The notes beneath the pieces are model-generated. The model worked only from the letters and a program-made list of their open reading frames with translations, searched no databases and was not told where the DNA came from. A stretch of DNA of 64,000 nt, taken from NCBI GenBank assembly GCA_012295275.1, contig CM022669.1:1853140-1917139 (forward strand). The letters are read 5' to 3'. This document shows, in pieces, positions 14,673 through 27,441 of this stretch. Numbering within the stretch: position 1 is the stretch's first letter; the number at the start of each line of letters is the position of its first letter. Source of the stretch: Chrysomallon squamiferum (Eukaryota; Mollusca; Gastropoda; Neomphalida; Peltospiridae). The position numbers and the translations under genes were made by a program.

Positions 14673-16682
14673 TTATATCCTGAACAATGAGACAAACAAA
14701 CAGAAAAAAACCATGGCTCAATGAAAATTTTAAAATAAGGACTGAAGAAACGAAGTTAATGTAAACTTTGAAAGTGGTTTATTATACATCTATACAACTT
14801 AAAATTATTAAACAATGGTTTGTAATATTTTTATCATGTGATTATTCTAACTTATATTAGAATTGTATAAGAAAAATAATAAAAGTAAAAGTATGATTAT
14901 ATGTTTATTCAGATATACTTTTAGCACTAAATACCACTTTATTGTTCAGAAGATTTGCAGTGCTTTGGTTTGTTGACTTAGGTCAGAATAAATTTTTAAC
15001 TGAAGTGTGAGATAGTTGATTAATATAGTAAATTAAAGTTAATGTAGATAGGATGGATAAATGAAATAAATCTCTGTAATGAAGTAGTAATTTGAAAGAG
15101 TTTATTTTTCTTTGAAAGTAAATCATCTCACAGCTGGATATACAACAGTATTCATTATTATCTTATTTCTTTCTTCATGACTCAAAAACTATATTGACAA
15201 ATTTAAATCACTTTATAGTACTTGTTTTGTAGTACGTGACATACTTATATATTAGTCTCTGTCTGATATCTCTTTTAATATAGATTGTGATCTTGTTTAC
15301 ATTTTCAAGTAAATAAGCAATCATATGACAGATCTTTAAAGGATATCTACATTATAGAAATGAATTATTTCATATAAGAATTCACAATCATTTCATAATC
15401 ATAATCTTTTACAACTGTATTTCATATTGCTATTTAACATCTCAACAATTTTAAACATAATTCATTGGGAATGTTGCTGGTTCATTATCAAAGACAGTAG
15501 TATTTAAAATAATAACCTATGCGATGAATGGTTGATATATATTCCTATTAAAATTGGTCTAGTTTGAGTTGAATGTTAACTAATTGTAGTGTTCCATTAT
15601 GCCATTTAATTCAGTTTCTTTATAAGCTTATTGATAACTAAAAATATATCAGGTTTTCATTTTTACATAATTCAGTGGTGAATTTTTTTTTCTTGTGGTA
15701 TCTGTTAGTCAGTATGCAATGATAACAAAAAAAAAAAAATAATAATAAAGTAAATAAATAAAATAAATAAAATAAATAAATAGTATTATAATCTTGTATT
15801 CAACTTATTAAATTCATTTTCAAAATTTGTGAAAGGTATATTTATTTGGTTAATCAGAAACTTGATTAGAATATAAAACACCATAATTATATTTGACCAA
15901 AATGAAAGTATATTGAAATAATAAAACTGTTATTAGAACCATTTTCCAGAACAAACAAACCATCATAGAGATATTTATTGAATTTGGCATAATAAATGTC
16001 TAATACAAGAATCAGTGTTTTTATTTTATAGCATTAATAAGTTGACTATTTCAAATTTGCTTGTATCAGCCAAAGATTAAAAAGGTGGTTTATGCTCAGT
16101 AATTCTACACAACTACAGGTTTTGTGGAACATGGGATGAAACCTCTATGCAATCACCAGGCCTTTTCAAAACCAAGCTGGTATCCACCAACTGGTTTCTA
16201 AAAGGTAGTGGTATGAGCATTACTGTCTATGGGAACATGGCTATTAAAGCATATGTATCTTTATTTTGTCTGTGAATTAAAATTTAAAATTTATATGGTA
16301 ATGGTAGTAAAAAAATAAATAAATAAAAAATTGTAAATGTCTAAACAATGTCTTTTTGTGTCTGTGCTCAGTTTACAGTGTTACAAGGAAATGAATGGTA
16401 ATTTGCAAACTGTTTTCCAGCAGACAGATGATGTTATTGTTTGATGAATGTCTGCTTCATTGCCAGTCTTGTGTGTGCTGCTGACATATCTCCAATATAA
16501 ATTTAGTCATACAAATTTCAGAGATATATTCTGAACAAAATATTATTTGATGCAGACATGCCTCTGTGTACATTCAGTTATACATACAATTGTTGGCACA
16601 CTAAAAACACACACACACATACAAACATGCATGAACCCATATGTATATGCATATATAAATGCATACACAAATGCATACACAT

Positions 16683-16714
<32 letters not shown>

Positions 16715-19700
16715 TCATATAATCAAGATCAAATTTCAAAGAGTGTTATAGTTGTCTGAATGTCATGCATCTGCCTACTTCTGTTCTAAAACATTGCTAT
16801 ATTTTTGTTGAATTTTTTAATTATTATTATTATGATTTTTTTTTTTTTTTCAGAACAAATTCTGATTCAGCATTGCACACCAGTGCCATGGCTCCATCAA
16901 TGAATACTCATCTAACAAGTCCTTCAACTCCACCAACACATCGTCGCAGTAAGAAATGTTTTTTCAGTTTGGTTTCTTATTATACAGATACACCACTGAA
17001 TATCTGGCAATTGATGGCTAGGCACCTCCTTTGGTCCAGACAAAATTACATGAGGGAACTTGAAATTTCACCGCCACCAGACTAGTTTTGTGGGCAGCCA
17101 CAGATGGCATTGTGTTTAGGGTGCACATATTTACATTCTTTATACTGCACCTGTTGGTGGTGTTACTGCAGTTCCTGGAGATTTTAGCTTATTTTACTTG
17201 AATTTAACCATAGCTATGGCTTCTAAGACAAATGAGTGTGTCAGTCATAGTGGCAATGCCAGTCAATGTTGCACTGTTGACAACATGGGCCTTGGTGTTT
17301 CAGTGTGTAAGCTGCATGAAATTTACAGTACTGGTTAATCAACTGTATATGATAAAAAAAAGCAAATTTAATATTTGTTTAATTTAAATTTCTTGCAGTT
17401 CAGGGTATATACTTTAGACAGATGAGAGATGTATATTTGGTGGGTTAGAGGTGTGTTGTTGAATTATTATTACATGACCACAGTTGTCTGGCAAAATGGT
17501 TAATCTGTGGTGTACCTGTACCATTCTAATGATAAATTCTGTTTCACATATTAACATGCAGCAGCAAATTTTAAAATCTTTACTTTTTTTAGTTATTTCT
17601 TTATTGTTTCATTTATTCTTAAAACTTCACATTTATACATTTCATCAAAAATAAAGAATTATTGGTTTGATTAGTAACTTTAAAAGTAGATAGCTTAATG
17701 CTGCCAAGACCAACACAAACATTAAAAATAATCCAAATGTATCCAAATGATACACTTGAAGTAAAGGTCTAGTTCCTGTTCCAAATAGTGCCAACAAATG
17801 ATATCACAGGTCATGGTACTTTGGTTTCCTGTTGTTGACAGAGAAATATGTTGGGTTTTTTTTTGGGGGGGGCAGGGGATTATATCTTTTTCAGATTTAC
17901 AAAACAACATTAGTTGGAGTACTTATATATAAATAATGATGACGATGACGATGACAATGATGAGAATAATTACTTTTTAATTTAGATAAATGTAATAATA
18001 TAGTAAAGTTTTTTTTTTATTTTTCTCACTAGTTGCTGAAATGGTTGGTGAAAATGTAGCAGCACAAGATAGCCTGAACATGAAATCATACTGGGATCCA
18101 AAAAAAGTGAGTGATACTCTAACCAGAATAAGTACCAAAAACAATAAATTTGTGTTGTTAACCATAGCTCAGTGTTTTCACAAAACATGTTTGTGATATT
18201 TGTTGTGTGTCACTTAGTCACAGTGAAACAATAATTTCTAACAAGAACTGTGCACTTTTACAATTTTCTTATTTTTCTGTCACTTGCTAAATGTCTGAAA
18301 CATCAAGTGACAAATCTAGAACATAGAGTTGCTTTGTTTGTGCAGAACTGGTGGGCATCAAACTGAAGACTTTTTGAAACTCATTTAATAATACTGGAAC
18401 TTTTTCACTTGGCTGTATAATTTCTAATTTTGCAATAGATTATTTGATTGTACACACATTTGCTCACATGGATAAGTTCTAATTGTATTAGCTGTGTAAA
18501 ATTTTTGTGAGCTGGATCAGGTGTGTGTCCTTTTTTTCCAGCCAGCAGAGACTTAGTTATTTTTTATCATTTAACTACAGAGACCATGATATGCATGCTT
18601 GTACAAATATCTTCAAAATGAGCTATTTTCAGAATTCCTTAAATAGTCAATATGTGATTCATGAGAGATAAATATTGTAAGGGCAGCAATTAAATGATTT
18701 AACAATGTTTTTTTTAATTTTATTTCATCTTTATTCCTAATATTAAATCCCATTTTTTAGCAACATTAGTCAGTTGTTCTTACCTCACAAATATAACCAT
18801 TAAAACTGTTCTGCTGAAAGTTGTTACATACCTTTCATGTTGTCTCTATCACTGTTAGCATGGTGCTCACTTTGAAATTACAGCATAGCTATCAACTAAA
18901 GAATTCTGAATGGTCAATAACAAAACGCAGAAAATATTTATATACCCAGGTTTCATAAGTTTTATTTTCTACATTTTGTTTAATGTACTTAAAGGAAAAG
19001 AAAAGAAAAATCTCATCTACAAGAATGTATTTTTGGCAGAATTCAACATTTTTTTAACTGGTTTTGAAAGACATAATTTACAAATTAATTAAATGCCAAA
19101 ATCTTTTTTTCCTCTCTTTTTTTATTTTATTTTTTTAAATTTATTTATTTATTTTTATTTTTTTGAGGGTTTTTTAGAGTTTATGATTTCTGAAGTACAG
19201 ATTATAGATTATTCACATGGACGTTTTAGTCATTCGAGTGTTTTAAATAATATGTTACCTTTTTTTTTCTTTTTTATAGTGTTTTATTTTATTTTGCATC
19301 TTGTAGCTTGTACAGTCCAGACCGAAATCTTGTGAAGTTCCCAATATTAAGTAAGTGGCATCAGAGAGCATACTCACTGAATATTCTTTTTCTCTTTAAT
19401 TTTAATTTCATTTCATTTCATTTTAATATTGTTTTGCATAAATTTGGCAGTATTTGTTTTTTGTTCAAAGTGTATCTATGGCAGTATGAACAAAAATTCT
19501 AAATGCATTAAACATTTTCTAAGATATTAATATATTTGACTGAGGCAACCTGTCATTGCTACCAATAAATGTTGTGAAATAATAAGCCTACTGTTTTTTT
19601 AATGACATTATATTTTATAGACAACAATAAAATAAAATCTTTTATAATGATAATACATATAGGTATGTAGTGATTTTATTACTTTACACTTTGTTGTTAG

Positions 19701-22700
19701 TTAAAATGATTTTCAGAAACAAATAGGACAATAGGTTTGATTCAAAGCATAACAAAAAATACTTAAACCTTCATACTAGCAAATGCACAGTTCAAACATT
19801 TTTGGTTTTTTATTTCAATCACTCAAGGTTCTTAGTAAGGTATGTTTTTTTTTTAAATAATTGTTATTCATTTAGCATTTATTAGCATGTATCAGTTTCC
19901 TTTTGTTTTAATGTGTTATTTCTCATCCACAGTTTTTATCTTTCCCGCAGCATTTATCCCTCACCTCAAAATGAGCAGGACTCCAACGTTCACATCCCTA
20001 TTTCCAACAACACAGGATCACTTCCCGATCTGACAGTGCTCCACTTCCCATCACCATTAGCAACACCACTTGATGTCGATGGAGACCAGTCATATGGGCA
20101 AGGCACAAGTCCAGTGAATTTGTCACCTACAAGTCCACATCATATGAACATGGCCACTAATCAACATTCAAGTCCACAGAGTCCAGTTCAGCGGAGGAGG
20201 CACATACAAGCTGTACCAAGTCCACTTGTTCTGAATAATTCAAATCAAATGCAGATTCCTCTGTCACCTCCGGTAAGATATTTAATTTCTGAATACATGA
20301 CAACACATCTACACATGTTTATATAAGTATTACATCTTTATGTGTATATCTGTGTGACTTTTGCTTACATCTGTTTTGGAGTTTAGAAAGTGTGTTTTTT
20401 TTGTGTTTTTGGTGGGGTTTTTGTGGGGGGAGGTTTTTTGTTTTCATTCTTTTAAGTATTAGCAGATTTGTTCCATCCTCATATAAAGCAATATAATTAT
20501 AAAATACTCAAATACCAAAGGCCATGAAAATATGGTCAGTTCAGTCAAGTATATGACCATATATAGATATATAATTATCATTATTATGTTGATGATAAGT
20601 AGCAACATTCAGTAGTATACTGATGGCAACTTAGCATTTTCTGTCTTTCAATCTTTTTTATTTAAATAATTACAGCTAATATTCTGCTCCCAACTTTAGG
20701 TCAGTTTCAATTTACATTTCTGTGTTGATTTATTAATTTAATTTTTTAAATGTAACTGCTGTATTGAATAAATTTTTTTTTTTTTTAAAAAGAAATGGTT
20801 TTCTATCCCAGCTGTATCTGTTAAATTAAACAAGATAACATTTTCATTGTAATTTGGTGATTTCTCCAGTTATTTTGAGTTCCTTTTTTTATGATTTTAA
20901 AAAAATATGTTTTGTGACAAAATACTTTTAAAGTATTTTTCAAAAACCATCTCAAGATGTTAGTTTCTTTTTCGATTTTTTATATGAAAATTTGAAAATT
21001 TGGGAAATAAGAAGAGAGTACTGTGAAAGGAATGAATGAATATTTATTTTTTAATGATTATTTTACATTACCAAGAAGCAGTTTCCTTTCACACAAGTTT
21101 ATTTTGCTTCAGGGTCATTCCGTGTCAAATCACCAATGGTTTAAACCCGACCGTCTCAGATTTTTATAAAACTTGGTATACTGTTTGACTGGGATCCCAC
21201 AGCACCAAATCTGAAATGTTAGCTCAATCAGACCAGTGGTGTGGGAGATACGGCCCACCGAATTTTGAGATTTTTGCCAAAAATGGGTGTGACCACCAAC
21301 CTTAGAACCCTCATATCTCAGGAACTACTGGGCCAATCTTCATAAAATTGGTTTGTTAGAAAGGCAAAATGACAAGGATTCCAAATCAAGAAAGATGGTG
21401 ATCCCTAGCATCCAGAATTGATCATTCAGGTTTTTTTTGTTAATCAGATGTTAATGGCTGAAAAGGTGTTATTTTCATGTATGTGCATTTTTTAAATCTA
21501 TATTGCGGCTAAACAAAAAATACTGTATATACTTGTGTACAAGGCGACCTTATGTATAAGTCGATGTGTATTTTAAGACCAAAAATTGCGTCATTTTAGG
21601 TATTACTTGTGTATAAGTCGACTGTAGATTCCAGGCACCGTCACTATTTTTAGACCAGTGTGACAGCGCCATGAAGGCCTACATTGTACGCCTACTGTAA
21701 CATAACTTGCACGAGCTGTAACTTGCACGAACATACCATAATAACGTAAATGCATGTATTACACGAGCTATAGCCTAAATGTATCATAAATAGTATCTCT
21801 TTAATGTAATAGGTCTAACATGGAGACCTAACTTACCGTTATATTTAGCCGTTCTGTGATTTACAAAATTTGTCAGTAGTGGATATTAATGACGATTGCA
21901 ATATTATTTCACCAAATTCTTTACAATTAAACAAGTGAGTTTTGTTTATAAAATTAGGACCGATATTTAGTGCAATTTGGCAGAGAAGTCTGCATTCCTA
22001 GATCATTGCAAGACGCTGTAAGGCATAATGCCGTACTGACGGTTTTCTTGCTTTAAAATGTATTTTTATGTCATTAAACGGAAGAATATCATGTTTTACA
22101 TTCATATTTGGTTTTGTTATTTAATTTTTCAAAAAATTTTATACGATAAAATTATATTTTTGAAAAGCTGAAAGTCTGCGATTATTTTAGATGCATCCCG
22201 TAGCAAAAAATAGTCAAAATGGCGACTCTTCAGCAACAGCTATAAAAGCATTACCTATGTATAAGTCGATCCCCAAAATATTACCTTAATATAGTCTCCC
22301 AAAAATTCGACTTATACACAAGTATATACGGTATTACACCCAGGAAACTTTTATATGTTTTAGTATGTCTGATTGAGCTAACATTTCAGATTTGGTGCTG
22401 TGGGATCCCAGTCAACAAGTATACCAAGTTTTATAAAAATCTGAGAAGGTCGGGTGTAAATTTTTTTTTTTTTTTGTTGATTTGACACGGAATGACCCTT
22501 CACTTTTATTTATTTTTTGTTTTGTAATCTCTAAGCTTGATGTTGCATGTATAAATTAAAGACATTATGATAACATTATTCAAATATGGATTAATTTTTA
22601 ATAACTGGTAATTAATCATTTATATGAAATAAATAAAATACAAACTTTTATTTATATTTCTGCAGTGTTGTGTTTTTAAAATATTTAATGTAAAGTAATA

Positions 22701-25700
22701 ACAAATAATTAATATAAAAATTATAGTAAAAGTAGAATTGTTTTATTAAATCTGAAATTGTTATCAGGGATGAAGATAGTTTGCAGTATTTTTAAATTAA
22801 ATCTGTTTCAAACAGTATTTCACTAACATTTCACTTTTATATTGTTTCTGCAAGCATACGTGTCTAAATTGCACATTCTTATTAAAATTTTCACACAGAC
22901 TGCAGTTTTATCAGAAATGTAACATTATGAATTTTTCCCTAGGACTTAAGAAATTTGATTAATCATCAATATTTTGAGAAATAGATAAATTCTGTTTTCA
23001 TATGACCTTTCTGATCCTCTAACACTTACAAGATCACTTCTCTAGGCATAAAGAAATAGTCTTAGTGTTTGTTGCTCTTGTTTTTAAAAACTCCTATGAT
23101 TGTAAATTGAGAAGCATGTTTCAGTATGAATTTTATGTTTATATTCTAGCTTTTAAAGAGGTCTGTTTTAGGATGCAGAAATATTTTCTTTTTTTAAAAG
23201 ACAGAATAAATAAATTAATAATAATTATATATAGATATTAAAAGTTTTATCTGATTAAAAAAAAATTTGATTTAAAATTTATTTTTTTAGGTGCAGTGTG
23301 CACCCAAAACAGGCCTCCAGAATGTCACTTTGTGTGGCTGATTATTAGGTCTTTAGTTCATTGTTGCTTTTTGTATATTCTTTTAGTTTTGTGTTTTGTG
23401 CCTGCATCTGGTTTTAGGTTTCAAGTGTGGACCCTAGTAACTTATGTGTCGACCCTAGAATACGACAACAATACTTGTTATATTTACAACAACGGCAACG
23501 AGCCAACAATGGTCAGATACCACATCATCGGTCGCAACCGCGACTCTCTATGTTTAATAATGTCCAGCAGTCAGTGCCACAAGTTCATGTGACGTCGTCA
23601 TGTGAACATGATCAGCAAACTCAGGTGGGTGAGGCAGGCTGGTAGAAAAATTAACTTAAAATATTAATAGTAGATGTTTAGCAAATATAATTTCTTGTTT
23701 TAAGAATATCTCTTGTGGAACAAACAAGTAAACTAAATAAAATATTTTGATTTAGAAAAAAATAATAATACATTGTTGTAATTGCTTTGGAAAGGCTCTT
23801 TTGTTTTAAAAAGACAACTTATAACAGAAAGAACTAAAATAAGGCTAAATAGAAAAATTGTTGCCTCAACAAGAAAGGAGATGAAACATAGATCCATGTG
23901 GGATTACACAATCTTTTTTCTTAGCTGCATAACTTTTCAGAATTTCTGAATCATAGATTAATAAATACAAATATGTTTGTTGAAAATCTTAAAAAACACT
24001 TTTGTTAGTTTGTGAGATTCATCTTTTGCCTGAAATTTATTGTTTTAATATTCCAGTATAAAATTATTGTTTGTTGTGAAAACAATAATAAATACCTCTA
24101 AAACCTTTACAAACATAAATAGAGAAGTTCTTTTAAAAACAATAAACCAAAAAAAGTTTATAAAACTAAAAAGATTAAAAAGAGACCTTATCTTTATCAA
24201 ATTTAAATTAAAAAAGGGTTTATGCATATAGTCAAAATGCTTGTAAATTATCAGATTATTGAGAAATTAGTAACAAAGTAATGTATGAAATAGAACAGAT
24301 GTTTTAAATTATAATTTTGTTTTTAAATGTTTTCCTATTTTTGTTACTCCTTGTGTTTATTTTATTATTATTATTTTTTAATTTGTTTTGGCTTGTATGT
24401 GCATTGTTTGTGTTGCAGATTCATTCAGTTCTGTTTTGTTGTGTTGGTATCACACTAATTTTTAGTTTGTTTTCTTACTAAATACTCTAGTTGTTCTAAC
24501 TTCTGACAGCTTTCAAAAAATGGTAAGCTATTGTGGTTAACTGTTCACAATGACAACTGTGTAAATTTTCAGTACAGAGGCCTTTCCCTGATTCATACAG
24601 TGTGCACTTGTCAGATAATCAAGCATCCATTCATCTGTCCACTTAATATGAAACTCAGTACATATTATTGTCATTCTATTCTTAAATCTGAAACTTGCTA
24701 GTTATAAAACTGATTGTGAATTTAATCATTTCATACAACTGGTATACACACACACACACACACACACACACAATTGTCATAATTTATATGCATTAATTTA
24801 ATATGGTTTTTTTAAAAGTGCCATATAATATCTGCATAAAATAATAAATATCTTTGTTAGATCTCAGAGTATATAGGAAAATAAGTTTTAGAAATCTGGT
24901 TATCTATTAAATTACTCAAATAGAAAATGAAGAAGATAAAAATGAATGTTTGAAAACATTTAAAGTAGTTGGTGTTACTGTTCAGATTAATTCTGTGTTA
25001 CTGCTGAGGTATTTTATGCTTGTTATAACTTAGCTATTCCAACAAAAATCATTTGACCATTGAACCAGAATAATTTTACCTGAACAAAATGATTTAAATG
25101 ACAACTTACTAATAAGGCAACCGACAGAATCATTTAACATTAGTTTTCAAATCAGATATGCAGGTGGGTATTTTTAAGGAGGTACAGTGCAATAAGAATA
25201 TTAAATTAATAATATTTAGTTATTAATAACTACAACTAAAAAAAAAAAGTGTTTTGCATGTGTGTGTCTATATATAAAATTAGGAATTTTATTCATTTGA
25301 AAGGTTTTCTAAGGGTGAAATATATTTTAATTATTGATAACCACTGTAACACAGATTTTAATTCAGTTCTGGGAATGGGTAGAAGTGATTTCTGTAAAAA
25401 TAGTTGTTTTAATTCCAGGCATCAATGACTCAGTATAGAAACAGTGTCTCAGATTCAAATTGCCAGTCTCCCACATCCCCACTCTCACAGCCCTCCTACT
25501 CCCCATCTCAGTCTCCAGGACTTTCGTCATCCTCAATCAACAGTAACTCACCATTTGCAGAAGCATACTTCATTCAGCAGCAGCAGCAAACAAATGCATT
25601 ACAACATCAATTTGAACAGTTCAATATGGTGAGTAGACATTTCTCTGTGGTAAATTAACATTATTTGTATTTCAATTTATCATTCATTATTGTTAGTTAA

Positions 25701-27441
25701 CATTTGTGCTTCAATTTAATATTCAAAATGGTGAGCAGACGCTCCAGTATGGTCAGTTAATAATATTAATTTGTACTTCAATCTAATTTTCAATGTGGTA
25801 AGCAGACACCTTATTATATTAAGTTAATAAGTACTTCAATTCAGCACTCAGAGTGGTGAGTTGACACTTCAATATGGTGAATGGAAACAAGAGTATGGTC
25901 AGTTAACATTTGTACTGTTCACTATTGTAAATAAGTGCTTCACTTTGAATTTTACTGTTTAAGCATGGGAAATGAACATTTATGCTTAAACTTGAACAGC
26001 TTATTTTAAAACAATACACTGAAATACTTACTGATTGAATTCATGTGTTATACATACTAATACATGATTCCAACATCAGCATAGGAAACTGTTGACATGT
26101 AACAGATTACTCTGTTATTTCATTAGATTAGTTAATAAATGGATGGTGTTGGAAATAAACAGATATAAAAGTGCAGTAATTGTCATTGTATGGTATTTTT
26201 ATCTGCTGGGTGAGTAAACAATCATTGCTAATATTTAGAATGGTGAATGAACAGTTCCATATGTTTTTTTAAAAATCTAGCAAGGTAGTAAACACTTTGT
26301 TTTTAGCAGTCCTTATGGTGAGTAAATAGTTCATTATTGCGAACAGTATGACACACACACACACACACACACACACACTTTCAATTCTGTATTTATTTAG
26401 TTACTATTAAGTTATTTATTTATTTATTTTAACATCATTATTTTTTTTTACATATATTATATTAGAGTTGTATTTGAAATTTCAGGACAATCCTCCAAGT
26501 TCAACAGTAGATAACATGACAAACTGCAGCTCGACATACACTAATACTCACCCCTCACTAAATTTCTCTCAAGCCATTATTCATGGTCTCTCTGGCAGTA
26601 TGGACTACCAGGGGCAGCAACTCTTCCATGGCATTGATATCAACATGCAGCAGGGTCATGTGCCTATGAATCAATCACAGACACCACCACATCATTCACA
26701 AGTCATGCACAATCAACATCAACAATTGTCTCCTTCGGCTAATAATAAAATACCTGATATTGTACTCACTGGTAAATTTGGTTTTGATTTACTTTTCTTT
26801 TTAATAACTGATTTATTTCCTATTAATTTACGTATATCCATTCATATGTTCTAGTATACTTCATGTTTTTATCTGCATATTTTTTAAAATACAAAACTTT
26901 ATGAAAAAAATGTGATCTCTGATTTCTATTGACTAATAAAATAAGTTAGTTATTAATTGTAATTTTGTAATTTATAACATGAAATTAAGAACTGTCATCT
27001 GTGATTTCAAATACCTGATGTTACAAGTAAGATACTAATTTTAGGTTTTAAAATAAAAATTAAAAACTGTCAAATACATTTTTCAAACAATTAAACAAAT
27101 TATAATAGTAAAAAATTACATTGAATAAATTTATGGCAATCTTTTTTTGTGGGTTGGATGTCAAAGTTTTTAAGCTGTTATCTATAATACTGAATACATT
27201 CTACTGTTCTTACTCAGGTGCTGATGACAATTTAGGTCGACCTCCACCAGATTTTGCCAAAGATCTTGGAAATGCTATAACAGGAATGGCTGATGGTTTT
27301 GACTCAGACTTTTTCTCAACAGATGAGGCATTTAAGGCTGGCCTTGATCCCTTAGACCTTGATGGACTCCAAATGTTGACGGATCCAAACATGGTCACAG
27401 ACCCGGCAACAGAAGACACATTTAAATTAGACCGGTTATAA
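250..27441 (+). CDS. CRTC: CREB-regulated transcription coactivator (CRTC/TORC), complete, 12 coding exons
   Basis: Coactivator that shuttles between cytoplasm and nucleus and binds the bZIP of CREB to drive cAMP- and calcium-responsive transcription. My exon reading is 250-360, 569-676, 875-1009, 5014-5075, 16854-16948, 18033-18106, 19307-19350, 19951-20272, 23418-23624, 25419-25628, 26486-26771 and 27218-27441. All phases join, giving about 625 residues, close to vertebrate CRTCs. The N-terminus ([18 protein letters not shown]) is the CREB-binding helix and fixes the start; the frame stays open upstream to about 97, but that part does not resemble the family. [11 protein letters not shown] (Ser142) is the main SIK/AMPK and 14-3-3 site; RPKSCEVP (about 200-207) is a second conserved block. 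GSLPDL, a short poly-Q, EQFNM and a calcineurin-like PDIVLT (546-551) follow. The acidic C-terminal activation domain ends [10 protein letters not shown]. Exon 7 could instead begin at 19316 in the same frame. Identity is very sure; exon edges rest on homology and splice signals only. Confidence 0.95.
462..497. repeat. (TG)n microsatellite
   Basis: Eighteen uninterrupted TG units in CRTC intron 1, about 100 bp after the first coding exon. Confidence 0.97.
1971..1998. repeat. (TTTA)n microsatellite
   Basis: Seven TTTA units in CRTC intron 3. Similar short tracts recur throughout the window. Confidence 0.9.
4052..4079. repeat. (CA)n microsatellite
   Basis: About 14 CA units in CRTC intron 3. 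Confidence 0.95.
6275..6513. repeat. Degenerate ~30-bp tandem repeat
   Basis: Roughly seven or eight diverged copies of a unit containing GAATCAAGAATTGAAATCTG followed by TATTCATAGT-like sequence. Copies differ by substitutions and small indels, so the array is old. Confidence 0.8.
9655..9700. repeat. Imperfect (CA)n tract
   Basis: CA-rich run interrupted by CTCATA and CTAA variants, just upstream of the 35-bp minisatellite. Confidence 0.8.
9926..10135. repeat. 35-bp minisatellite, six near-identical copies
   Basis: The unit starts TTGTTTTTATGTCTGTATAT. Copies begin at 9926, 9961, 9996, 10031, 10066 and 10101, all exactly 35 bp apart. They differ mainly in the last bases (GATTA, CATTA or CAAAA before CA). 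Because 35 is not a multiple of three and the unit lacks stops, all three forward frames stay open and give the same hydrophobic peptide in rotation. This is a repeat artefact, not a gene. Confidence 0.95.
11538..11580. repeat. Imperfect (TG)n tract with a G run
   Basis: TG-rich run interrupted by a stretch of G residues and GTATGTGGG, within CRTC intron 4. Confidence 0.85.
13926..13996. repeat. (TTTTA)n microsatellite
   Basis: About 14 TTTTA units in CRTC intron 4, nearly perfect after the first unit. Confidence 0.95.
14629..14671. repeat. (TTTA)n followed by poly-T
   Basis: TTTA units run into a run of about 18 T residues in CRTC intron 4. Confidence 0.85.
16684..16712. repeat. (CA)n microsatellite
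   Basis: About 14 CA units, roughly 140 bp before CRTC exon 5. Upstream CA and TGCATA-rich sequence (16608-16683) is related low-complexity DNA. Confidence 0.95.
21112..22498. mobile_element. Non-autonomous DNA transposon with long terminal inverted repeats, TTCA target duplication
   Basis: The ends begin GGGTCATTCCGTGTCAAATC and are inverted copies of each other. Homology continues inward for about 120-140 bp on each side (21112-21234 against 22372-22498), with one arm carrying an extra A/T run. Both ends are flanked by TTCA (21108-21111 and 22499-22502), a 4-bp target-site duplication. I see no transposase, so it is MITE-like. A second element with its own inverted repeats lies inside. The element sits in CRTC intron 8. 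Superfamily not assigned. Confidence 0.88.
21521..22334. mobile_element. Nested inverted-repeat element inside the GGGTCATTCC element
   Basis: The left end reads TACTGTATATACTTGTGTAC. The right end is its inverted, slightly diverged counterpart (TACCGTATATACTTGTGTAT). Sub-terminal copies of TATAAGTCGA occur near both ends (for example about 21556, 21611 and 22259, and inverted near 22307). About 800 bp long, somewhat GC-richer than its host, with no open frame of note. The target duplication is unclear. Confidence 0.75.
24745..24772. repeat. (CA)n microsatellite
   Basis: About 13 CA units in CRTC intron 9. Confidence 0.95.
25622..25910 (+). repeat. Degenerate tandem copies of a CRTC exon-intron junction
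   Basis: The true donor junction of exon 10 (AATATG/GTGAGTAGACA, GT at 25629) is followed by diverged copies: AAAATGGTGAGCAGACG near 25725, AATGTGGTAAGCAGACAC near 25792, GAGTGGTGAGTTGACAC near 25851 and AATATGGTGAATGG near 25871. Copies are separated by related TTCAATT and AGTTAA text. Weaker relatives occur near 26240 and 26317. The array looks like repeated local duplication spanning the splice donor. Confidence 0.7.
26351..26378. repeat. (AC)n microsatellite
   Basis: About 14 units, roughly 110 bp upstream of CRTC exon 11. Confidence 0.95.

Larger units (their letters stand above)
5076..16853 (+). other. CRTC intron 4 (11.8 kb), repeat-rich, no nested gene seen
   Basis: The largest intron of the window. 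It holds a degenerate ~30-bp repeat (6275-6513), a 35-bp minisatellite (9926-10135), a (TTTTA)n run, CA tracts and AT-rich spacer. The longest open frames on either strand are low-complexity or repeat-derived and match nothing I recognise. Its length may mark a point where regulatory elements or an alternative promoter lie, but no sequence shows this. Confidence 0.7.
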
